A stretch of 64,000 nucleotides of DNA from Sphingorhabdus sp. EL138 (GTDB lineage: Bacteria; Pseudomonadota; Alphaproteobacteria; Sphingomonadales; Sphingomonadaceae). This document shows, one piece after another, positions 1-8,807 of this stretch (position 1 is its first letter; each line of letters opens with the position of its first letter). The notes beneath the pieces are model-generated. The model ran no database searches. It saw nothing but the letters and a program-made list of their open reading frames with translations, and was not told the DNA's origin. The position numbers and the translations under genes are program-made. The stretch spans positions 1 to 64,000 of the forward strand of contig NZ_CAMDCK010000007.1 of NCBI RefSeq assembly GCF_945890115.1, read 5' to 3'.

Positions 1-333
1 GCCTGCAGCGGCGCCGTTGATGGCGGTAACGATGGGCATATTCAGACGGGCAAGGTTCATCATCAACGGGTTATAATGCCGGGTCAAAGCGATATAGCTA
101 CCCTCCCCTCCCGAAATCGAGCGTTCTCCGCGAGCGGACAAGTCTGCGCCTGAACAAAATCCGCGTCCTGCGCCCGTAATGACAAGGCAGCGGGCATCGC
201 CAAGACCAGTTGAAAGGACGTCATTTATTTCCCCAGCCATATCTAGAGAACACGCATTCATCCGTTCAGGACGGTTGAGGGTGATGGTCGCGATCTTATC
301 AGATACGTCAACGGATATTGTTTCATAAGCCAT
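1..333 (-). CDS. Enoyl-CoA hydratase/isomerase family protein, 5' part only
   Basis: This is the N-terminal 111 codons of a crotonase-fold protein that runs off the left edge of the window. The family hydrates 2-enoyl-CoA thioesters or isomerises their double bonds. Visible signs are the N-terminal strand pattern ending in TLNRPERMNA (residues 18-27), the oxyanion-hole segment GAGRGFCSGADL (about 54-65) and the second oxyanion segment beginning INGAAAG (about 105-111). It is the last gene seen in the minus-strand acyl-CoA operon, 43 bp after the preceding dehydrogenase. The exact substrate cannot be told from this fragment. Confidence 0.9.
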   Translation of the reverse strand, partial: MAYETISVDVSDKIATITLNRPERMNACSLDMAGEINDVLSTGLGDARCLVITGAGRGFCSGADLSARGERSISGGEGSYIALTRHYNPLMMNLARLNMPIVTAINGAAAG

Positions 334-376
334 GATTACGCGCCCTCCTCCGGCGTTTGTATTATTATCGGTTAAT

Positions 377-1543
377 TCAGTCACGCGTTCCGAGCAAGTC
401 CCGTGCGACCACCCAATTGTGAATTTCGCTTGGCCCATCATAAATGCGCATAGTCCGTAACTTGTTGGACAGCAGATAAAGCGGCATTTCGCGTGTCATA
501 CCCATCCCGCCGAACATCTGCATCGCATGGTCGACAATGTCATAGGCAGTTTCGGTGCAATAGGATTTGATCATCGAAATCTCTTGCCTGGTGTCGCGCC
601 CTTCATCCATTTTCCACGCACAGTCGTAAGTCATCAACCGCATAGCATGTATCCGCGTAGCGGCATCAGAAACCCAATTCTGCACAGTTTGGCGGGACGA
701 CAGCGGTTTACCAAAAGTCACGCGTTGCGGGGCATAGTCGATCATCATATCCAGCGCGCGCTGCGCCATGCCAATTGACCATGACGCCATTTCTATCCGC
801 CTTGTGCCCAAACGGACTTGCATTGGCAAAAACCCCTGTCCGCGCTTGCCAAGTAATTTCCAGCCTGGAACGCGGCAATCGTCGAGCGCGATTTCATAGG
901 TCGCCGTGCCGTCGATCATAGGGATTTTGCGTAGGACATTAAATCCCGGTGTTTCGCGGTCGACGAGAAATGCCGACATGCCATTTCGGCCTTCGGCATT
1001 TTTGTCCGTCACGGCCATCAATATGGTGAAATCTGCCTCGTCTGCCTTTGTAATCCATATTTTTCGGCCGTTGATAATCCAGTCATCGCCATCCTGAACT
1101 GCGGTAGTCTTCATCAGTTGCGGGTCGGCTCCAGCGCCCGGTTCCGATATACCAATAGCAGAGATCGTCTCGCCGCGCACATAAGGCGCTAGATAATGTT
1201 CGCGCTGCTTTTCATCCGCCGCCGCCATCATCATGCGTAAATTGGGGGAATCTGGGGGGATTGTGTAAGGGGTAACGGTCCGGCCAAGTTCTTCGCCAAC
1301 ACCAACCATGGCAACCATCGGCAGGTTCATCCCGCCCACTTCCTCCGGCGCATCCAGACCCCACAGTCCTAAATCCTTTGACACGAGATCAACCCGCGCC
1401 TGTTCGTCTATGGTGAGATAACTGCCTTTGCCCTCTGTCTCGCGCGCTAGCACAATGCTTTCTAACGGCATAAGCTGGGATTCCACAAATTTGCGGGTTA
1501 GGTCTTTGAGCATTTTATGCTCTTCAGCGAGTTCGAAATTCAT
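377..1543 (-). CDS. Acyl-CoA dehydrogenase (ACAD10/11-like type)
   Basis: A 388-residue FAD-dependent acyl-CoA dehydrogenase, the usual length. It should make a 2-enoyl-CoA and pass electrons to ETF. The FAD/substrate segment GISEPGAGADP (about 131-141) and the C-terminal motif YDGPSEIH are clear. In medium-chain enzymes the last motif reads YEG and its Glu is the catalytic base; here an Asp stands at about residue 369, as in the ACAD10/11-like group. The start is supported by an AAGGA box about 6 nt upstream. It lies 14 bp after the previous dehydrogenase in the same operon. The substrate is unknown; branched or 4-hydroxy acyl-CoAs are possible by analogy. Confidence 0.93.
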   Translation of the reverse strand: MNFELAEEHKMLKDLTRKFVESQLMPLESIVLARETEGKGSYLTIDEQARVDLVSKDLGLWGLDAPEEVGGMNLPMVAMVGVGEELGRTVTPYTIPPDSPNLRMMMAAADEKQREHYLAPYVRGETISAIGISEPGAGADPQLMKTTAVQDGDDWIINGRKIWITKADEADFTILMAVTDKNAEGRNGMSAFLVDRETPGFNVLRKIPMIDGTATYEIALDDCRVPGWKLLGKRGQGFLPMQVRLGTRRIEMASWSIGMAQRALDMMIDYAPQRVTFGKPLSSRQTVQNWVSDAATRIHAMRLMTYDCAWKMDEGRDTRQEISMIKSYCTETAYDIVDHAMQMFGGMGMTREMPLYLLSNKLRTMRIYDGPSEIHNWVVARDLLGTRD

Positions 1544-1557
1544 GGCGTATCCTTGCG

Positions 1558-2718
1558 TTAATAGCTGCGGGGAAGACCGAGAACATGCTCGGCAAGATAA
1601 CTTAGGATCAGGTTCGTGCTGATCGGGGCAACGGTGTAAAGACGTGATTCACGGAATTTGCGTTCGACATCATATTCTTCGGCAAAACCAAAGCCACCAT
1701 GGGTTTGGACGCACATGTCCGCGGCGGCCCAACTTGCTTCGGACGCCAGCAGCTTGGCCATATTGGCTTCTGCGCCGGGATTACCGCCTGCATCAAACAC
1801 TTGTGCCGAATGATGCACCATTAACTCCGCCGCGCACATTTGCGCATAGCAACGGGCGATAGGAAATTGGACGCCCTGATTCTGACCGATCGCGCGGCCA
1901 AAAACATTGCGCTCGCTGGCGTAGTCGCTCGCTTTCTTGATAAACCATTTGGCGTCACCAATGCATTCCGCAGCAATCAATATGCGCTCTGCATTCATGC
2001 CCGAGAGAATATAACGAAACCCCTTGCCTTCCTCACCGATCAGTGCAGACGCTGGAATCCGCATATCGTCAAAGAAAACTTCGGTTGTTGAATGATTCAT
2101 CATCGTACGGATCGGCTTGATGGTCATGCCGTTCCCGACCATTTTGCGCATATCAACCAAGAAGATGGAGAGCCCTTCGGTCTTGCTGGCCACGTCTTCA
2201 CGCGGGGTCGTGCGTGCCAGCAACATCATTAGGTCAGAATATTCCGCACGACTGGTCCAGATCTTCTGGCCATTGATGACATATTCGTCACCGTCCGGCA
2301 CAGCGACAGTCCGCAACGAAAGCGTGTCCGTGCCGCTGGTTGGTTCAGAAACACCAAAGGCCTGCAGACGTAACTCTCCTGTTGCAATACGTGGCAGATA
2401 TTCCTGCTTCTGTTCTTCGCTGCCATATTTCAACAACGTGTTCATGATATACATCTGTGCGTGGGCCGAAGCACCATTGCAGCCGGCTGCCTGAATTTCT
2501 TCCATGATCACGGCTGCAGCATCAAGCTTTAGCCCCGAACCACCATAAGCTTCCGGGATCAGGGCGGCGAGAAACCCTGCTTTGGTCAGAGCATCGACAA
2601 ATTCGGAAGGATATGCGCGTTCGCTATCTTTTTCCCGCCAATAAGCACCGGGAAATTCAGCGCATAAAGCCTGCACTGCACGGCGGATTTCGCTGATGCC
2701 TTCGCTTTCAGTTATCAT
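1558..2718 (-). CDS. Acyl-CoA dehydrogenase lacking the usual catalytic Glu motif
   Basis: A 386-residue acyl-CoA dehydrogenase. The N-terminal helical domain, the FGVSEPTSGTD flavin segment (about 137-147) and the C-terminal helical domain are all present. The C-terminal end reads LYTVAPISTNLILSY, so the YEG catalytic-Glu motif of medium-chain enzymes is absent. A known subgroup has this VAPIS signature; its base may lie elsewhere in the fold. An AAGGA box sits about 6 nt before the ATG, and the gene follows the FAS1/MaoC-type hydratase after 1 bp, so the two are probably translated together. The substrate is not predictable. Confidence 0.92.
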   Translation of the reverse strand: MITESEGISEIRRAVQALCAEFPGAYWREKDSERAYPSEFVDALTKAGFLAALIPEAYGGSGLKLDAAAVIMEEIQAAGCNGASAHAQMYIMNTLLKYGSEEQKQEYLPRIATGELRLQAFGVSEPTSGTDTLSLRTVAVPDGDEYVINGQKIWTSRAEYSDLMMLLARTTPREDVASKTEGLSIFLVDMRKMVGNGMTIKPIRTMMNHSTTEVFFDDMRIPASALIGEEGKGFRYILSGMNAERILIAAECIGDAKWFIKKASDYASERNVFGRAIGQNQGVQFPIARCYAQMCAAELMVHHSAQVFDAGGNPGAEANMAKLLASEASWAAADMCVQTHGGFGFAEEYDVERKFRESRLYTVAPISTNLILSYLAEHVLGLPRSY

Positions 2719-2719
2719 A

Positions 2720-3574
2720 TTATTTCCTTTGGGCTGTTGCGGCGGTCACTTGCCGTCCGTCGCCAGCAAAAGCCGCCATTTCGATTTCATTACCTGAGCC
2801 GCGCATCACGAGATGCAAAGCCTCACCGCAAATGGCAGGCGAAAGGCCCCGGTAGCTAAAATGTGCGAGTGCATTGTCGCCGAATTCCCGCCGCGCCAAA
2901 TCCAGTAATAATGTCGCGGTCAACGGGCCGTGGACGACAAGGCCACGATACCGCTCTTCATCTTGCGCATAAGGTAAATCATAATGAATCCGGTGGCTGT
3001 TGAAGGTTAGCGCGGAAAACCGGAAGAGCATCGGCTCGCTTGGCGTGAGCATCCGGTGGCTGCTCCAACCCTCTAAATCAACGGCTCCTAACGCCGATTT
3101 TGGTGGCGATAAATCCGCACCAACCGCGGCCGCCTCACGATATACAATGCTCTGAACCTCGTGAACCGCAATCCCTGCCTCGCCAAAAGTTTCATGCGCC
3201 ACATCAACAAATACCAACTGGCCAGAACCCCCTGATTTTTCGGTGATGGATAACACGCGCGACGTGCGGGTGACCGCTTCACCCATATGCAAAGGCGCAA
3301 AGAAATCCACTTTGCTGGATGCCCACATTCTGCGCGGTAAAGCTATCGGTGGAAGAAAACTGGCTAGACTGTCATCACGCACGGGATGTCCGTCAGGGCC
3401 AAGCTGCGCAGTCGCGGCATCCGGTACGCATAAGCACCAATGGAGCCCCTGTGGTACATTGCCATCGGTAGGCGCTTCACGATCAAATGTCGCAAGCCAA
3501 CGTGCTGCCAGACCATTGTCGATGCGGTCTGTCCGCAATTCCTCGCGCCCAATCCACGCGTCCCAAATACTCAT
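2720..3574 (-). CDS. FAS1-like/MaoC-type acyl-CoA hydratase (mesaconyl-C4-CoA hydratase-like)
   Basis: A 284-residue double-hotdog protein. An N-terminal FAS1-like dehydratase half (about 1-150) is followed by a MaoC-like half carrying the hydratase signature NSHRIHYD (192-199) and VVHGPL (213-218). Relatives include mesaconyl-C4-CoA hydratase of the 3-hydroxypropionate bicycle and many uncharacterised acyl dehydratases. It overlaps the preceding methylsuccinyl-CoA dehydrogenase-like gene by 4 bp (ATGA), which fits sequential action of the pair: dehydrogenation followed by hydration. The family and hydratase role are firm; the precise substrate is inference. Confidence 0.8.
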   Translation of the reverse strand: MSIWDAWIGREELRTDRIDNGLAARWLATFDREAPTDGNVPQGLHWCLCVPDAATAQLGPDGHPVRDDSLASFLPPIALPRRMWASSKVDFFAPLHMGEAVTRTSRVLSITEKSGGSGQLVFVDVAHETFGEAGIAVHEVQSIVYREAAAVGADLSPPKSALGAVDLEGWSSHRMLTPSEPMLFRFSALTFNSHRIHYDLPYAQDEERYRGLVVHGPLTATLLLDLARREFGDNALAHFSYRGLSPAICGEALHLVMRGSGNEIEMAAFAGDGRQVTAATAQRK

Positions 3575-5163
3575 GAATTGCGAACTCCCGTCAAACCTTT
3601 TGCAATTACCTGCGCCTGAATTTCTGCGGCGCCTTCGAAAACATTCAAAATCCGCGCATCACACAAAACACGGCTAATTTCATATTCAAGCGCATAGCCA
3701 TTGCCGCCATGAATTTGTAAGCTCGAATCGGCATTGCTCCATGCAGCACGGGCTGCCAGCAGCTTCGCCATGCCCGCCTCAATATCGCAGCGCTTGCCAG
3801 AATCCTTAGCACGCGCTGCTGCGTAAGTCAGTTCACGGGTCATCACGAAATCAGCCACGCTCATTGCGATTTTGTCGGCTACGCGCGGGAACCCGATGAT
3901 GGCCTTGCCAAACTGCTTGCGGTTAACGGCATAATCGAGGCCAAGCTCTAACGCGCGTTTTGCAACACCCACGGCGCGCGCTGCGGTCTGGATACGCGCG
4001 CCTTCGAATGTGCGCATCAGTTGCTTAAAGCCCTGTCCCTCTTCACCGCCCAGCAAAGCATCATCAGGGGCAATCATAGCATCAAATTGCAGGGTATATT
4101 CGCGCATACCGCGGTAACCCAGCACTTCTATTTCGCTACCGGACATGCCTTCAACAGGAAATAGGTCCGCCTTTGTTCCACGCGGCTTTGGCACCAGCAG
4201 CATGGACAGCCCCGCATAGCCATTCACATCGGGCGCTGTGCGCACGAGCATAGTCATGAGGTCAGAGCGACTTGCATGGGTAATCCAAGTCTTTGCCCCG
4301 TCGATTACCCAATGCCTATTATCCCGCCGCGCCCGCGTCTGTAATGCGCCAAGGTCGGAACCTGTGTCAGGTTCGGTAAACACCGCCGTTGGCAATATTT
4401 CACCGCTGGCGATTTTTGGCAGCCAATGGGCCTTTTGCGCGTGTGTGCCACCCATCGCGATCAACTCGCCAGCTATTTCAGACCGAGTACTCAGCGACCC
4501 TGCACCAATCCACCCGCGCGACAGCTCTTCTGTCACGACGCACATCACCAGCTTCGATAATCCCAAACCACCATATTCCGTGGGAATACACACCCCGAAA
4601 GTGCCAAGATCCGCCATTTCAGATATGGTTTCATCTGGGATTAAGTCATTTGCAAGGTGCCACTTGTGCGCGTTTGGTAAAATCCTGCTATTTGTAAACC
4701 GCCGATATTGGTCGCGAATAACGTCCAATTCAGCGTCATAAAGATTCTCGCTTGGCATTTGACCATCAGCCAAGGCCTGTGCCACCGCTGCACGGGTTTC
4801 TGCTTGGTTATCATTCAACCAAGAAGTGCAATCATGGGCAAGCAATGCTGCGGCACTGACGATACCAAGATCCACAGGTCTAAAAATCTCGTTCTGCCCC
4901 ATCGGCAGACCGCCAGTCAGTTGTCCCAAGGTTTCGGCAAAAATCAGAGACGCCACATGCTGGTCAAGCTGCGTTCCACCGTCATTGCTGTCGAGCCATC
5001 GGCTAACGGCTTCCAAAGCCGCAACACTGGTGGCCACCCAAGCAAAGCCATGCGCGGCGCGTTGGTCTGTTTCCATAGCACGCTGCGCCAGACGCGCCAC
5101 GAGTGCCGATTTTGCCGCGTCGCAGTAACGCTCCGCAGCTTGTAGAGCGGCTGCAAAACTCAT
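3571..5163 (-). CDS. (2S)-methylsuccinyl-CoA dehydrogenase-like acyl-CoA dehydrogenase
   Basis: At 530 residues this is about 150 longer than ordinary acyl-CoA dehydrogenases. The extra N-terminal domain (1-150) contains GGLPMGQNEIFRP (84-96) and runs into IRDQYRRF (149-156), the arrangement known for methylsuccinyl-CoA dehydrogenase of the ethylmalonyl-CoA pathway. The core follows, with LGLSKLVMCVVTEELSRG (200-217), FTEPDTGSD, and a normal FEG catalytic Glu at about 510. That enzyme makes mesaconyl-CoA. Both neighbouring gene junctions are 4-bp overlaps. No crotonyl-CoA carboxylase/reductase or ethylmalonyl-CoA mutase is in this window, so another methyl-branched dicarboxylyl-CoA is an alternative substrate. 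Confidence 0.8.
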   Translation of the reverse strand: MSFAAALQAAERYCDAAKSALVARLAQRAMETDQRAAHGFAWVATSVAALEAVSRWLDSNDGGTQLDQHVASLIFAETLGQLTGGLPMGQNEIFRPVDLGIVSAAALLAHDCTSWLNDNQAETRAAVAQALADGQMPSENLYDAELDVIRDQYRRFTNSRILPNAHKWHLANDLIPDETISEMADLGTFGVCIPTEYGGLGLSKLVMCVVTEELSRGWIGAGSLSTRSEIAGELIAMGGTHAQKAHWLPKIASGEILPTAVFTEPDTGSDLGALQTRARRDNRHWVIDGAKTWITHASRSDLMTMLVRTAPDVNGYAGLSMLLVPKPRGTKADLFPVEGMSGSEIEVLGYRGMREYTLQFDAMIAPDDALLGGEEGQGFKQLMRTFEGARIQTAARAVGVAKRALELGLDYAVNRKQFGKAIIGFPRVADKIAMSVADFVMTRELTYAAARAKDSGKRCDIEAGMAKLLAARAAWSNADSSLQIHGGNGYALEYEISRVLCDARILNVFEGAAEIQAQVIAKGLTGVRNS

Positions 5164-6374
5164 GCGCGTTCAAATACCGCCGCAATCCCCTGGCCGCCGC
5201 CAATGCACATCGTTTCAAGCCCGAAACGGACGTCCCTGCGATGCATTTCGCGGGTCAGGTTCGCCAATATACGCCCCCCGGTTGCACCAATAGGATGACC
5301 AAGCGAGATACCCGACCCGTTGACGTTGAGCATGTCATGGCGGCTGTCATCGTCTGCCCAGCCCCAGCCCTTGAGACAGGCTAGTACTTGCGGCGCAAAT
5401 GCCTCATTCAACTCGACAAGGCCGATGTCGTTCCAACTCAAGCCGTTGCGCGCAAACAGACGTTGCGTTGCAGGAACCGGACCATAGCCCATGCGCGAAG
5501 GCTCGCAGCCAGCTGCAGCCCAACTGTGGAAATAGGCTATGGGTTCTAACCCAAGCTCTTCCAATTTGTCTTCGGCGACAACAAGGCAAGCCGCGCCTGC
5601 GTCATTCTGCTGGCTCGCATTGCCTGCCGTCACCACGCCACCTTCAAGCGGCCGTAAAGCAGCCATTGTTTCGAGCGTCGCATCGGCGCGATAGCCTTCA
5701 TCATGATCAAAGATGATTGGATCGCCTTTCCTTTGCGCGATGCGCACGGGCACCAACTCATCGTCAAACAGGCCATTTGCCCATGCCGCCGCCGCGCGCT
5801 GGTGTGACCGTGCTGCATAAGCATCGCACGCTTCGCGGCTGATATCATGGTCTTTCGCCAAATTTTCAGCGGTCTCAATCATACCACTAATCACGCCAAA
5901 ACGCTCGACAGGCTGGCTCATCACCCGCCCACGCGTCAGGCGATCATGCAGCGTCAGATTGCCCGCACGAACGCCTTTGCGAACGTCCGTGGTGTAATGT
6001 TCAACATTTGACATGCTTTCGCACCCACCGGCTACGACAATGTCGCTTACCCCCGTTTGAACCATCATTGCGGCATTCACGATGGCTTGCAGGCCGGAAC
6101 CACAACGACGGTCGACTTGATAACCAGGCACCTCAATGGGCAGCCCCGCCGCAAGCCACGCCCAATGCCCAATGCAGGGTGCTTCGCCATTGCCATAGCC
6201 CTGGGCAAAGACAACGTCGTCGACGCGGGCCGGATCAATCTTCGTCCGCTCGATCAGTGCCTTGAGGATGATACCGCCCAAGTCACCTGCGTTGAGCGAC
6301 GACAGCGCACCGCCGAATTTGCCGACGGGCGTGCGAATAGGGGCTACAATAGCGGCACGGCGAAGCGTATTCAT
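5160..6374 (-). CDS. Acetyl-CoA acetyltransferase/3-ketoacyl-CoA thiolase
   Basis: A full-length 404-residue thiolase. It has the nucleophilic Cys in DRRCGSGLQ (C91), the conserved His in SLGHPIGATGG (about 360) and the second Cys in CIGGGQG (about 390). It would cleave a 3-ketoacyl-CoA to acetyl-CoA, or propionyl-CoA if the substrate is methyl-branched, plus a shortened acyl-CoA. It overlaps both neighbours by 4 bp, so it is part of the same polycistron. The operon context favours a catabolic thiolase rather than the biosynthetic PhaA, though sequence alone does not settle this. Confidence 0.93.
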   Translation of the reverse strand: MNTLRRAAIVAPIRTPVGKFGGALSSLNAGDLGGIILKALIERTKIDPARVDDVVFAQGYGNGEAPCIGHWAWLAAGLPIEVPGYQVDRRCGSGLQAIVNAAMMVQTGVSDIVVAGGCESMSNVEHYTTDVRKGVRAGNLTLHDRLTRGRVMSQPVERFGVISGMIETAENLAKDHDISREACDAYAARSHQRAAAAWANGLFDDELVPVRIAQRKGDPIIFDHDEGYRADATLETMAALRPLEGGVVTAGNASQQNDAGAACLVVAEDKLEELGLEPIAYFHSWAAAGCEPSRMGYGPVPATQRLFARNGLSWNDIGLVELNEAFAPQVLACLKGWGWADDDSRHDMLNVNGSGISLGHPIGATGGRILANLTREMHRRDVRFGLETMCIGGGQGIAAVFERA

Positions 6375-7573
6375 GTGGCAATTCCTAATATTCCAGAGTC
6401 GATGAGACGGGCGATTTCGCCTGAGGATAGTCCGAGCGACGTGCTCAATATTTCCTCGCTATGCTGCCCATTGCGCGGCGCTGCTTTTGCGTCACCACGC
6501 TGCAATTGGGGAATACTGCCAAAGGCACCAGCGGCAGGATAATTGAAGCCAGATGGGTTCGCGTCAAAGGCGGAAAACATGGGATTCTTGCCGACCAAGC
6601 GTGGATCATGCGCAGCATCCAACATGGTACGATAGGCCGAATGAACAATTCCTGCCCCATCAAGCGTTGAAGCCATTACCGCGTGATCGAGCGAACCAAT
6701 TGCCCTTTCAAACAACGGATAAAGCGCTTCTCGATGTTCAAAGCGAAGTCCATCGTCTTTGGCGAAGCTAACGCCGCGCTCTGCCTCTATCGCTTCGACT
6801 TGAGTTGCCAAACTAAGCGCACCGATTAGATTTGCCCATTGGCGGTGTGTGACAACGACAATCATCGTGCGTATATTGTCTTTGGTGACAAAATCACGTC
6901 CAAACAAACCATAGACCGCGTTGCCAAGCCGAGGACGATTAGCTTTGTTATGCAGCACTTCGGCTATACCGCCGAGATTGGCCACTGTGCCAATGGCGAC
7001 GTCCGACAGGGGAATGCGTACTTCACTGCCCTCCCCGGTTTGTTCGCGCCTGCGAATGGCGGCCAGCATGGCAAATGCAGCATAAGCACCGCTGATGACG
7101 TCCCAAGCCGGCAGAACATGGTTGACGGGTTCGGGACCAGGCCCAGTCATCATGGGATAACCAACGGCATTATTCACGGTATAGTCAAGGGCTGGCGCAC
7201 CGTCGGCCCAGCCCATGACCCGCACGGTTACAAGATCAGCGCGTCCTTCCGCTAGTTTTGCGTGCGAAAGAAAGCCCTCTGCTGGGAAATTAGTAATAAA
7301 TTGGCCCGTAGCGCGCACCAATTCCTGAAGTATTTCTCGCCCTTGTGGGCTAGATAAATCAAGTGCCACCGACTTTTTTGCGCGGTTTAGATTTTCCCAA
7401 TATAATGAGTCATTCGCCTCAGTCACTGGCCAGCGATGATAATCCGGGCCACCACCAACCTGATCGACACGGATAACCTCTGCGCCGAACTGCGCACAAT
7501 ATAGGCCCGCCGTCGGCGACGCCACAAAGGACGACGCCTCGATAATTTTTAAACCGTCTAACAAATTATACAT
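6371..7573 (-). CDS. CaiB/BaiF family CoA-transferase
   Basis: A 400-residue class III CoA-transferase. These enzymes move CoA between carboxylic acids through an aspartyl-CoA thioester; the nucleophile is probably D158 in LPAWDVISG. The N-terminal Rossmann-like part (LKIIEASSFVASPTAG, 8-23) and SVALDLSSPQGRE (68-80) are typical. The family contains alpha-methylacyl-CoA racemases, formyl-CoA transferase and mesaconyl-CoA C1-C4 transferase. Here it lies between a dehydrogenase and the thiolase, so it probably activates or transfers CoA onto the operon's acid substrate. Racemase activity is an alternative. Confidence 0.88.
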   Translation of the reverse strand: MYNLLDGLKIIEASSFVASPTAGLYCAQFGAEVIRVDQVGGGPDYHRWPVTEANDSLYWENLNRAKKSVALDLSSPQGREILQELVRATGQFITNFPAEGFLSHAKLAEGRADLVTVRVMGWADGAPALDYTVNNAVGYPMMTGPGPEPVNHVLPAWDVISGAYAAFAMLAAIRRREQTGEGSEVRIPLSDVAIGTVANLGGIAEVLHNKANRPRLGNAVYGLFGRDFVTKDNIRTMIVVVTHRQWANLIGALSLATQVEAIEAERGVSFAKDDGLRFEHREALYPLFERAIGSLDHAVMASTLDGAGIVHSAYRTMLDAAHDPRLVGKNPMFSAFDANPSGFNYPAAGAFGSIPQLQRGDAKAAPRNGQHSEEILSTSLGLSSGEIARLIDSGILGIAT

Positions 7574-7590
7574 GCATCAGGCTTCCGACA

Positions 7591-8745
7591 TCAGGATTGG
7601 GCAGCCCATTCACGCAGCATATGTTTGGCAATTTGAAGCTGCAAAATTTGCGTTGTGCCTTCATAAATCCGGTAAATGCGGGCGTCACGGTAGAAACGTT
7701 CCGCATCATATTCTGCGAGATAGCCAGCGCCACCGTAAATTTGAACCACGCGGTCAACAACGCGCCCACACATTTCGGTAGCAAACACCTTTGCAGCCGC
7801 CGCCTTCCGCAGGACATTCTCGCCTGCATCAGCACGGCGAGCAGCATCGTCAAGCATACATTCAGCTGCATAGATTTCGATATCACTATCCGCCAGCATT
7901 TGCTGAATAAGTTGAAAATTGGCAATTGGCTCACCGAACGCTTTACGTTCATTGGCGTAGCGCAATGCGCTGTCGAGTGCGCGGCGGGCATAACCCGTGG
8001 CCGCGGCTCCCACCGAAAGCCGGCCATTGTCTAAACTTTGCATTGCAAAAGCAAAGCCCTTACCTTCTTCGCCGCCCAATATGGCATCAGCGGGTAATTT
8101 TACATCTTCCATGATGATATCGGCAATATGGCTTCCCGCCTGCCCCATTTTTTTATCGGATTTACCAACAGTGACGCCAGCGGTGTCCATGGGAACAATA
8201 AAGGCCGAAACATGGGCATTTTTGGGAAGTGCTTCTTTGCTGGTACGGGCCATGATAAGCGCGACCTTCGCGAACGGCGCATTGGTGATGTAGCGCTTTG
8301 TCCCGTTCAATACCCAGCCATTGCCGGACTTTACGGCAATGGTTTGCATAGCGGCGGAATCCGAACCGGATCCAGGCTCGGTCAGGCCAAAAGAGGCCAC
8401 TTCACCTGCTGCCAATCGCGGCAACCATTCAGATTTCTGAGCGTCAGTACCGCCATTTTTAAACGCTGAACAAACCATTCCAATGTTGATCGACGTGATC
8501 GAGCGATAGCATGGCATGGCATAGCTCAATTCACGGATTGTCCGGACATATTGCTGGATATTCATTCCCGATCCGCCATATTCTTCAGGCATTGTCAGGC
8601 CAAAAAGGCCCATGTCCCGCATCTCGGCCAAAATTGAATCCGGGATGATATCTGTTTCGAGGATTTCCTTCTCGGCAGGAATTAAACGCTCGCGAACATA
8701 ACGCTGAAGCTGCTCGATAAACTGATCAAAAATGTCGTTATCCAT
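7591..8745 (-). CDS. Acyl-CoA dehydrogenase (short/medium-chain type)
   Basis: A 384-residue canonical acyl-CoA dehydrogenase and the first intact gene of the minus-strand operon. It shows FGLTEPGSGSD (flavin/substrate contact, about 129-139), MGQAGSHIAD, and YEGTTQIQ near the C-terminus with the catalytic Glu at about 362. It most resembles short-chain, branched-chain or glutaryl-CoA dehydrogenase relatives. Electrons would go through ETF to the ETF-ubiquinone oxidoreductase encoded near 59 kb. The CoA-transferase gene starts 17 bp after its stop. Confidence 0.94.
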   Translation of the reverse strand: MDNDIFDQFIEQLQRYVRERLIPAEKEILETDIIPDSILAEMRDMGLFGLTMPEEYGGSGMNIQQYVRTIRELSYAMPCYRSITSINIGMVCSAFKNGGTDAQKSEWLPRLAAGEVASFGLTEPGSGSDSAAMQTIAVKSGNGWVLNGTKRYITNAPFAKVALIMARTSKEALPKNAHVSAFIVPMDTAGVTVGKSDKKMGQAGSHIADIIMEDVKLPADAILGGEEGKGFAFAMQSLDNGRLSVGAAATGYARRALDSALRYANERKAFGEPIANFQLIQQMLADSDIEIYAAECMLDDAARRADAGENVLRKAAAAKVFATEMCGRVVDRVVQIYGGAGYLAEYDAERFYRDARIYRIYEGTTQILQLQIAKHMLREWAAQS

Positions 8746-8807
8746 GACGTTCCCTTTACCAGCGATACAAAAAACGAATATCTCTTTTCGCTATTCATGA
8801 CTGACTT

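Noticed and set aside
5003-5218. Several short open frames on both strands within the dehydrogenase and thiolase genes.
   Set aside because: They overlap well-supported genes in other frames and show no independent motif or ribosome binding site.
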